A stretch of DNA of 64,000 nt from Ustilago trichophora (taxonomy: Eukaryota > Basidiomycota > Ustilaginomycetes > Ustilaginales > Ustilaginaceae): positions 992,001 to 1,056,000 of the forward strand of contig OOIN01000006.1 in NCBI GenBank assembly GCA_900323505.1, given 5' to 3'. The notes beneath the pieces are model-generated. The model had not been told where the DNA came from and did no database searches. It saw only the letters and a list, made by a program, of their open reading frames with translations. This document shows positions 1-8,400 of this stretch, one piece after another (positions within the stretch are counted from its first letter, which is position 1; each line of letters begins with the position of its first letter). A program made the translations under genes and the position numbers.

Positions 1-330
1 ATCGTCGTCGGAATCCGACTCGGCTTGAGGCTTGGGCTCGTCATCCTGCCACCGTTTGCGCTTTGAGGTGAGCGCACCTTTGAGTCGAAGATCAGCTGCA
101 CTGCGTGGTTTACCGTTGCTGCTTGTCTCGCCTGCTGCCTGTTTGGGAGTGGCTCCGACGCCGAGGTTGGCTTGACGCGGACGAGTGTTGCTGGTGGAAG
201 TGGTAGTGACGGGCTCAGACGAAGAGGAGGAAGCGCCTAGACCAGGGAGTTTGGAGAGGATACTGTCTGCCAAAGCTGAGCGTTTGAGCTCGAGCTGCGC
301 CTGTAGCTGATCCAGATCGAGGCCTGACAT
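1..330 (-). CDS. Truncated N-terminal part of an uncharacterised nuclear-type protein (possibly DUF3245 family)
   Basis: The minus-strand frame opens with ATG at 328-330 and stays open for 110 codons to the window edge, so only the N-terminus is visible. It begins MSGLDLDQLQAQLELKRSAL, followed by a Ser/Thr-rich stretch, a basic segment (SKRKRWQDDE) and an acidic tail (SDSDD). A short LGVGATPK motif next to a Lys/Arg-rich element resembles small fungal DUF3245 proteins, but this is a weak resemblance. The basic and acidic segments suggest a nuclear or nucleolar protein (inference). It is divergently transcribed from the DUF3140 gene at 883. No function is assigned. Confidence 0.6.
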   Translation of the reverse strand, partial: MSGLDLDQLQAQLELKRSALADSILSKLPGLGASSSSSEPVTTTSTSNTRPRQANLGVGATPKQAAGETSSNGKPRSAADLRLKGALTSKRKRWQDDEPKPQAESDSDDD

Positions 331-882
331 GGCGCCGTTCGTCGTCGAGGGAGGATAGTATCGAAAGTGTCAGGAAGAAGGCGCAGAACAAAAATAATGT
401 GAAATTTAGTGCTCAATCCCTGCAGCTAGTGTTCCGACTTCCGCGAATCAAGATCACAATAATGTGTGCGGAAGCGAAGATCAAACATGTCAAAGCGGCG
501 CGACAAATGCGGAGAGCGAATATGACGGCACCGCTGACTCAACGCCCGCTTCCAAATGCCGAAAGACGCTCATCTCTCACTCTTCTCATCATCATCGTCC
601 ATCTCTCAATCCACTTTGTACAGGCGCAGGTTCTGGTCGTTCAATCTGGCGGTCAACGGCGTGGAATGGATCAATCAGCACCTCGATAGGACCCTTAGCC
701 GAGTGTGTGCTTCAGGCTCAAGCTCCATCAATCCGCCCGCTGGGCCTTCGTTCCTCTTCCTCCACATCCTTCCATTCTCTCCTTCACCAACATCTCTTTC
801 ACCTTGACCAATTCCAACACTTCGTCTCAACCAACTCCTATCGCCCCATTAGCAACAATCACACCCTCTGCAATCGCCCAAG
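331..882. promoter_or_regulatory. Divergent intergenic region
   Basis: This 552-nt stretch separates two head-to-head genes and must hold both promoters. The part nearest 883 is pyrimidine-rich, as is usual in fungal leaders, and the DUF3140 ATG has a purine at -3 with G at +4. No TATA box or RNA gene was recognised. Confidence 0.4.
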
Positions 883-2977
883 ATGGTCAAATCCGACGCA
901 GACGTGATCAAAGAGTTCAACGAGCTGGTCAACATGACGGCCTCGGAGCTCGAGAAATGGCTCAAATCCGACGACTCGACCAGCTCCGGTTGGACCAACG
1001 GCAACTCTGGAGGCGAAACTGTCGGTCACAACTCTGGTACCAAGATCGTCGACATCCTCAAGCGGAACCCGGACAAGAAGAAGGACAAGTACACCGAAGA
1101 CGACCTCAAGCACATGCGCAAAGTCGTCAGTTACAACAAGCGACACTTGGCCCAGGAACAGCATCTCAAGGAGAAAAAGTCCAAGGAGGAATTGCAAAAG
1201 ACCAAAAGCTACAAGAGCTTGAAGAGTGAGTACAAGCTTCCTAATTTTGTCGTACCCCCCTTTCGTTTCTATTTGGCTCGTTTCCTTCCCTTTCGCTTCG
1301 TGTCATGGGAGTTGTTCAAGGTGTAGGGATGTGTTTCTTTGTAGCTTTGGCCTACTGCATCGGGGCACATCTCAGCCGTGATACCGGCACAAATCAGCAC
1401 ATGCGCTGCAGCACATCATCAGCATGATCCAACCAACAAATCCTACCGAAACAGGACTCGCACATTACCAACAACATTGTTTCTGACACCAACTCCGCTC
1501 TATCATCACCACCAACACCAACTTTCATCACCTCACTTGACAACAGACGGCCAATCCGACTCTTCAGCATCAACATCGTTCCGCTCCGACGTCGCCCTAC
1601 CCACCGCCTTGAATCTGGGCAAAATCGGCACCTCGGCCACCAGCGCATCCACCGCCGCCGCCTCTTCTCTCTCATCCACCAATCCGCGACTCAACTCTGC
1701 CGAGTATCTCGACTCGCTAGAGGAAGGCGTCAACAAGAGCATCGACACAGAGATCGGAACCCTGCTCTCGAGTTACAAGGAGTTGATCTCTTTGGCCACC
1801 GTAAGTGTGATTCCTACCCCACAAGGAACTGATTCCAAGAAGAGATGTACTGATAATATTCGTCGAATTTCGTTGCGATGCGGCCCAGATTGCGGACAAG
1901 GACAAGTTTCGAGTTGCCCAAGAGGCGTTTCAGACAGAAGCACGGGCGGACATTATGGTATGTTGACCTTGTTCGTTCACCCTTCATCCCGGCACCGAGT
2001 AAGCACTTACTGACGTGTCTGTTTTCTGTCTCGCCTTGGCACTCGATTTGGTGTGACGTGTCTGTATGTGCGTGCAGGTGCGATCGGCGCAAACATTATC
2101 ACTTCTCTCTGAAGCCCTCAAATTATCTCTCTTGCTCAGCAAGACACCCGATCCGGCACTCAACGATGAAGCGCTGCAGCTGATCGAGAGCACCGAAGCC
2201 GAAAAGTTGCGCTGTGCCATGTTGCTAGGTGAAATCATGGGGTTGGATGTGGGGAAAGCCAAGGATTTGGTCGAGGATATGGATCGGTCGTATGTCGACT
2301 CGAGGACGACCGGCGACAGCAAGAAGGATGAGAATGGTGGGGAGGCGGATAAGACAGCCACAGCTACAGCCGAAGGCGATGGGGAAGGCGTGAAGGGCGA
2401 GGGAGAGGCGCAAAATGACGGGATGGAGGCGGCAGCAGAAGAGGAATTGGAGGATGACGAGATGGAAGATGTTCCTTCGGGTTGATGGGCCCTAGCAGGG
2501 TTCAAATCTCGAATATCTTTTGCTCCTTTGCAACGCTTGCACGATGGCAATTCGGCCTTGCCGATGGGTTTCCATCGGGCCTCTTTTGGCAGCAGCACTT
2601 CTCAGCATCCTCTACGGACCGCACCATCAATGCACACACCCTTGCCCATCGGGTGGTTAACAAACCACACCAAAGCGAACCCAACCCATCATCCGGCCCA
2701 CCCCACCACCTAGACGTTTTGCACATGCAACCGTGGCTCGAACACCGCATTGATCGCTCCTGCACATTTTTCTTTGTCTCGTATATCTTCTTGCAAACTC
2801 CCCTCTGCTTTTATACCCCTCCCTCCTTTCTGTCGTGGTTCTTTCATTCTTTTGCTGTGGTCTTCCAGTAACAGCTGCCCGATGGGAAATTTGCTGACAT
2901 CTAAAGTTGCCTTGTTTCTCAACATTTCGCGTACTCGATCGCGACTAGACTGGGGTCATGATCCTCTCAAAACCTAG
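883..2977 (+). CDS. DUF3140 domain protein, split by a 1.7-kb intron that holds another gene
   Basis: Exons are 883-1225 and 2949-2977, giving 123 residues. Exon 1 encodes the DUF3140 core: EFNELVNMTASELEKWLKSD, GETVGHNSGTKIVDILKRNP, DLKHMRKVVSYNKRHLAQEQ and the Lys-rich end KSYKSLK. It stops in phase 1 at a consensus GTGAGT donor at 1226. The family normally ends in an N-W-G-H-D-P motif. That motif occurs in this frame only at 2949-2977: A from exon 1 plus AC gives Asn, then WGHDPLKT and a TAG stop. The family is small, fungal and bacterial, of unknown function. The 1,723-nt intron encloses the whole Med22 coding region on the same strand, which is very unusual in this intron-poor genome. 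The exon pairing is inferred from phase and motif fit, not from transcripts. Confidence 0.85.
1226..2948 (+). other. Long host intron of the DUF3140 gene
   Basis: The intron has a GTGAGT donor and an AG acceptor at 2947-2948 within gcgactag. At 1,723 nt it is far longer than other introns here (80-390 nt for most, 888 nt for eS1). It contains the Med22 coding region (about 1424-2485) and about 460 nt of non-coding DNA before the acceptor. Confidence 0.75.
1424..2485 (+). CDS. med22: Mediator of RNA polymerase II transcription subunit 22 (Med22/Srb6-like), nested gene
   Basis: Proposed exons are 1424-1478, 1547-1800, 1889-1957 and 2078-2485 (261 residues). The last two introns have clear sites (GTAAGT at 1801, GTATGT at 1958; acceptors at 1888 and 2077). 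The joined protein carries the Med22 helix pattern: YLDSLEEGVNKSIDTEIGTL, SSYKELISLA, DKDKFRVAQEAFQTEARADI, then VRSAQTLSLLSEALKLSLLL. A Glu/Asp-rich C-terminal tail follows. Med22 is a head-module Mediator subunit that pairs with Med11 in the nucleus. The N-terminus is uncertain: the main frame has no ATG upstream of the core. The ATG at 1424 can be joined in phase only through a weak GTTTCT donor at 1479. The alternative is in-frame splicing from DUF3140 exon 1 into 1547. The family call is firmer than the start. Confidence 0.72.
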
Positions 2978-3392
2978 TTGGTGCCTGCAAAAGCATCTCT
3001 CGCACTGGGGCAAAACGAGGGCGTATTTTATATACGCCCAATAGCGCTTTCTTGAACTCGAAACTTCTTCACATCTCACCCCACATTGTAGCTCCCTAGG
3101 CACAATCAATTCAAACTTGATTGACGCCAATCATGAATCAACCGGACTTCTCAAACAGAATCGCAAACTGGAGCGAGAGAGAGAGAGAGAGGATGCAATA
3201 ACGATGACGGAAGGGACAAAAGAACAAGAGATCGAGAGACATTTCAGGTGACTTTGTGCGCATCTATGTGATATATGCTATATGCATGCATTGTTGGTGA
3301 GTGTGGGGTGCTGTGTAAGGTGGCGAGATGGTGGGGTTGGAGCCTATGTTGCACAAAAGTTCGCTCTGACAATCCCTATCTTTCCGTCTACT
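2978..3392. other. Convergent 3' intergenic region with a GA tract
   Basis: This lies between the ends of the DUF3140 gene and the barwin-like gene. It contains a (GA)n run at 3175-3191 and AT-rich palindromic sequence around 3270-3290. No gene was seen. Confidence 0.4.
3175..3191. repeat. (GA)n microsatellite
   Basis: About eight uninterrupted GA units lie in the 3' intergenic region. Confidence 0.8.
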
Positions 3393-3911
3393 TTACTGCT
3401 TGCTGAAGGTGACATCCCTCAACACGCCCGCATCCAGATCGCTAAATACCTTGAATACTCCCTTTGTAACGTCGATCCAGTTGTACGTGCAGCCGGCGCA
3501 CCTATCCACCACGGTAACTGTTGCATGTTTGCCGTGCGAATCGGTGATCTTGATCTTGTCTCCACACTTGAAAGGCGAATCGTACGAGATGGCGGCGGTC
3601 ATGCTGCCGTCGTTGGGGGTGGGCGCATCAGGACAGGCAGGATTGAGAAGTTGACTACCGAAATAGTAGGTGATTTTGCCATTCGAGACGGTTTTCGACC
3701 GAGGTTTGCCGTGGTGGCGACGTTTTTCGATGTGTGGCTGCTCAGCGGCCTCTGGAAGACGAGGGGAGGCGAAGGATGCGAGCGTGTCAGAGATGTGGGG
3801 TTCCGGGGTGCCAATGTGCTCGGGTGAAGGTAGGATGAGTTTTTCGGCCGATGTCAGGGTGATGAGCAGCGCCAATGCCACTCCTAGAAGGAGACTGAGC
3901 TTCGTCTGCAT
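3393..3911 (-). CDS. Secreted barwin/RlpA-like double-psi beta-barrel protein
   Basis: This is one uninterrupted 172-residue frame. It starts with a hydrophobic signal peptide (about residues 1-22, LLLGVALALLITLTSA). A pro-like segment follows and ends in a dibasic EKRR at about 62-65, a plausible Kex2 cleavage site. The C-terminal half, about 75-172, is a double-psi beta-barrel of the RlpA/expansin-like type. Visible features are GKITYYFG near its start, NPACPDAP, FKCGDKIKIT, and VTVVDRCAGC with the conserved Asp and Cys residues, then the WIDVTKGVF strand. Such proteins are extracellular, and in plant-associated fungi they often act in the apoplast or on cell walls. No enzymatic activity can be claimed, and only this fold module is visible. 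A TATA-like element lies about 190 nt upstream. Confidence 0.85.
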   Translation of the reverse strand: MQTKLSLLLGVALALLITLTSAEKLILPSPEHIGTPEPHISDTLASFASPRLPEAAEQPHIEKRRHHGKPRSKTVSNGKITYYFGSQLLNPACPDAPTPNDGSMTAAISYDSPFKCGDKIKITDSHGKHATVTVVDRCAGCTYNWIDVTKGVFKVFSDLDAGVLRDVTFSKQ

Positions 3912-5425
3912 CTTGTGATTGGGAAGGAATTAGAGCGAGAGAGAATGCGAAGATTGTTGCGTTTGCTGGTGATGACAGAGTTGAAGATGTTGGTGATGGG
4001 CAAGAAGATGGTGAAGATGTTTGGTCTTGAAGACGTTCTTGAGGATGAATGTGAGAGAGAAAATCGACTTCCACGCCAAACCCATAGAAAGGCAAAGGGG
4101 TATATATCCATAGAACAGCGGCCACATGCACCAAAACAACCACAACATACACCCGCCGGTACGTCCACTTTCACACACCGTACACATTCACACCTAGGGG
4201 GGAAAGTCAATCAACTCACCGTCTTGCACTCGAGCCTCCTTCTTCCAAATTTTACAGCGCATCAACATAGGAGTGCAGGAGCTGGGAGGAAGGTCAAAAC
4301 ATCCCCACGTCACTACAGCCAGTAGTGGATATCTCTGCGTTTCCAGGGGTGCTGTGGATGGACTATATCCCCTGCTTTCTCTGACGCCGCTGCATGACAG
4401 GTTGCATAAGGCTTAGAGCAAACAAAGAGAGAATGGGGGGGCCGTGAGAGCTGTAAGCTGCGCAACAGGTGCGTGACTCCCGAACATCGCACATCGCTCC
4501 CGCCCCACCGTCCACAGCCTCGTACAATTGTTCCTCTTCTGTCGATCCCGTCGATCCCCTCTAAATTCCATTCCATTCCACATCCACCTTCTATCCTGCC
4601 TTCATCCCTAACTCCCAGCCCTTCTCAATCTCATTTTGTAGCACTGTATCTAGCTCACACAGCATCATCCCAAGAACCTCGTATTGAGTGAACATGTGAA
4701 GTGAACCGAGCACAACCCGACGCCTCAGAGGCAGGGGCACGGATATGCAAGGAGGTTCCGCCACCGGCGGACTAGTGTGAAGTCGCGATTTTTTTGCTGG
4801 CAACACCATTACCCCCAACCAACCCTTTAACTGCGCCCGCGATCGAGCCTCGTTCTATCTCACACATGTCCACGTCGAGCGCATCACTGTGACACCGAAC
4901 AATAGAATCCCATCGATGCTCTGTGTTGATCGAAATCCATCGGCGCATATGCAGCTGCGAGAGAAGGATTGACAAATGTTTTTATTTATTTTCTCTAAGA
5001 ATAATAAGAAGAAAGTTGACATATCTCAACCAACGGTTCGCGGTAACTTGGCAAACATATGCGCGCGTGTAAGACGAATCGTTCCGCCGGTAAGTTTGGA
5101 GAAAGAAGGGGTTGGTAAAGTTACAACATCTCACCATTCTTTTTTCGCTTTAACGCTCTCGACAACAGAAGTGAAGACGGCAAGTCGAAGCAAGAGGACA
5201 GAGTTACGAGAGCAGGGCAGGGAAGCGCCCGATAGTCTACAGTATTCAGCATGACAAGACAGACAGTCCCGATTGAATCGTCTTACTCACCCTCCCACTT
5301 TGATGTCGTTCAGTCCTTTCACTCGAACTCACACCCCTTCGTCTCAAGACTAGTGTGACTTGACTTGATTTATGATTCCTTCCTCTTCGTCCATGATATG
5401 CAATATATACAAAGTATGCGTTGAG
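3912..5425. other. Intergenic region, no gene recognised
   Basis: This 1.5-kb stretch lies between the barwin-like gene promoter and the 3' end of GCN2. Short open frames occur on both strands, but none has a recognisable domain or convincing composition. No tRNA or repeat was seen. Confidence 0.4.
4101..4107 (-). promoter_or_regulatory. TATA-like element of the barwin-like gene
   Basis: TATATA lies about 190 nt upstream of the ATG at 3911, in an otherwise GC-balanced region. Position and composition suit a regulated gene's TATA box; there is no functional evidence. Confidence 0.35.
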
Positions 5426-8400
5426 CTAGCGCCCGCATCCAATCAAAGCGGTCCGATCCTCCCGCAGCGAATACAGGAAGACTCTTCCACAACCAACCAC
5501 GTTGCCCGCCGAATTGCTTGCATCCGGGAAAGCAAACGCGATCGCCCTCCCCTTGATCAGTCTCGCATACTCCCTCTCATCCGCAGACAGCGTCTCCAAG
5601 AAAGCACGGAACATGTAGGCTCCTTCATCCTCGTCCATCCCTCCTTCTCCTCCCGCATATCCTCGTTCGCCATGACTTCCAAGACAAGCAGTGAGAGCTG
5701 CAGCGAGGCGGTCAAAGTTGGCTCCTGTAAAATCAACGGCGAGGATGGGGACGTTGCCAGATTGCAGCTGATCGGCGAATTTGGACACTTGGCGGGAGGC
5801 TTTGTCGAGTACGAGTTGGCGTGAGGATGGCTTGGGTCGATTTTGTTGGGATTTGTCGCCCTTCTTGGATCGTTCGATCGGTCGCTCTGGTAACAGCATC
5901 TCGCGTTCGCGGACGGCGATGGTGGCGGAAGGCATCACTTCGTTGCCGCTGTATGTGCGGGAGAAGCCGCCGTGAGGGTGGTGATGATGGTGATGGTGCA
6001 TACCGCCGAGCGAGCCAGGTGCGCCGGATGCTGCCGTTGCGGCCCTCATGGCTGCAGCGTCGAACCCAGCTGGTCCAAATCGCCCCACGTTGGCAGACCC
6101 GCCGGCAGAACCAGCCACTTGCACGTCGACACTCCTCTGCTTGGCGATGCGATCCTGCACGAATCCGACCAACTCGTGACGCGCCACTTCGTATTCTGCA
6201 CGCTGCAGCACGACCTTGACTTTGAGTACGGGAGATCGTGCTTTGGCGAAGACCAACAGTAAAATGCCTTCTGCGCGGCAGGTAGCAGCTGCAGACTCGG
6301 GCGTGTCGTAGGTAGCGTGCTCGTATTGCAGATCAGCTGCGATATTGTGCGCCCATAGCTCGCGGCAGATTTCCATTCGGGTCTCGAGCAAACCTGGTGT
6401 AGATGCGACGTAGACATCGCATCGTCTGGGCGTATAGAGACCAAAGCTGCGTTCCTCTTCCGTCCTTGACAGCAGTTTGGGCACTTGCACTTCTTGGTAC
6501 TTTGACAGTCCAAGCGTCAGCTTGCCGACAGCGATCTGAACTCCAACACCGTGCAAAGGCGCCGATGAAGCTGCGGAAGGATTGGCAAAGTGTTTGAGTA
6601 GCGCATCGTATCGGCCACCAGCAGCAACCACATCACGACGCTTGCCTGCTCTCACCACTGTGAACAGCACACCGCCCTTATACAGGCTGTTGGACTGTGC
6701 TAGCAGCGGAGAAAACAGGAAGCGACGCTGTACGCCGAAGAAGCGTGCCGTCGCCACGACGTCCGAAATCTGCGATACCGCTTTTGCCAGTCTGGTGCGT
6801 TGATCGAGCGGAAAGAGTCGTTCCAAGCGACGATGCACAGCGCCGACCTCGTCGTTGAGATTGAATGCCTCGAGCTCCTCGATTGTAGAGCGTGGCAAGC
6901 CGAGCTGGAGCAACTGAGTGCGTGCACTCTGGATTGTCTTTGAACCTGCCAGTAGAGCAACGACGCCGAGAACGGCAGTGTGATGCTTGGCAGGGATGCG
7001 CTCGAGAATCATGGACAGTACCACCTCGTGATTGATGTGAATGACCCAGTTCTCGCTGGCCACCCCTGGGATCTCTTCCAGCACTTCTTCCACCAATGCC
7101 AGTGCCTCCGCTTCCGCCGCGGCAGACTTTTCGGGCGACACAATGTCGAACGAAGCAGCCAGCACGGCTCGAGGTTGACCACCGGCCACGACGTTCTCGC
7201 GATAGACGTTGCTGATCTCGTATCGTTTGAAACGCTGGTTGCTGCTGCGCGCAAAGACACGCGCAAAGGGTACTGTCAGGTCGTAAGGCAGATGGACCAC
7301 TCTTCCCGTCCGGTCGAGCATCTGCACGATCTTCTCGTTGGCTGTGTACAGGCCGTTGGGCGGTACAATGAGCGGCGCCGTGAACTCTACGGCGCCATGC
7401 CTGCGAGCCGCATTGCGGATCAGGTCGCACACCACGGTGGTCAAGGACGTGTCGCGATCCGTTTCCGCACCTGTGTCGAAAGTAAAGTCACGAACCAGGT
7501 CGGCTGCGGTTCGGCTGAAGAGCGCATCCATGAGCTGGTGGTTGTAAGCACTAGTAGGGTTGGCCATCAACCGCAGACATTCCTCGATATACTCGTCTTC
7601 CATCTTGGGCGGTAGCAGGTCGCTCTTGAGAATCTCGAGTGGTGAGGGTCGACGATCTGGGTCATGATCGAGCATCTGTCGAATCAGCGCTGTCTGCTTC
7701 TCAAGCTTGCTGTGCGGCCACACAGCAGGCAGACCGACACCTGGATCGCGCAATTCGCGGATGAGCAAGATACGCTCCATGCCTGTGCGGTAAACGCGCT
7801 GACTGGCGAGCATCTCGAAGAAGATGATGCCGAGAGAGTAGATGTCGACCTTGAAGTTGTACTTGGTTCCGCCTTTGGCGCGCAGCTCGGGCGCGGTGTA
7901 AAGGAAAGTGCCGAGATCACCTGTGAGATCGGTGCTTTCGGCCAGCTCAGCGGTGCCGCCCAGATGGCCAGCATTGCCATCAGCGATCTGGAGGGCGTTG
8001 GTGGCCAGGCCAAAGTCGCCGATCTTGACATCGCCATTGGCGTACATCAGCACATTGGAGGGCTTGAGATCGCGGTGAATGATGCCGAGACTGCTAATAT
8101 GGGCGAGCGCCTCCACCATTTGACGCAGAATGCGCCAAGCTTCGTCTTCCGTCAGACCCTTCTCGATAGCCTCGCGCAGTGTGCGATTCTCGACAAACTC
8201 CATTTGGATGTAGAGGACACGTTGCACTGGGATGGTTCCGGCAGGTCGTGCCATGCTGACACTTCTCGACATGGAACGGCCGGCTCTAGAAGCTCTACGT
8301 GACGACAGACGGATGCGACTGAAATCGTCATCGTCGCCACCAAACTCGTCATCTGAGCTTGATTCATCCGAGTCATCGTCGTCGTCTTCAGAATCGTCGC

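Noticed and set aside
2494..2510. tRNA T-arm-like string GGTTCAAATC
   Set aside because: The flanking 5-nt arms do not pair, and no D-arm or acceptor stem is present; it lies just past the Med22 stop codon.
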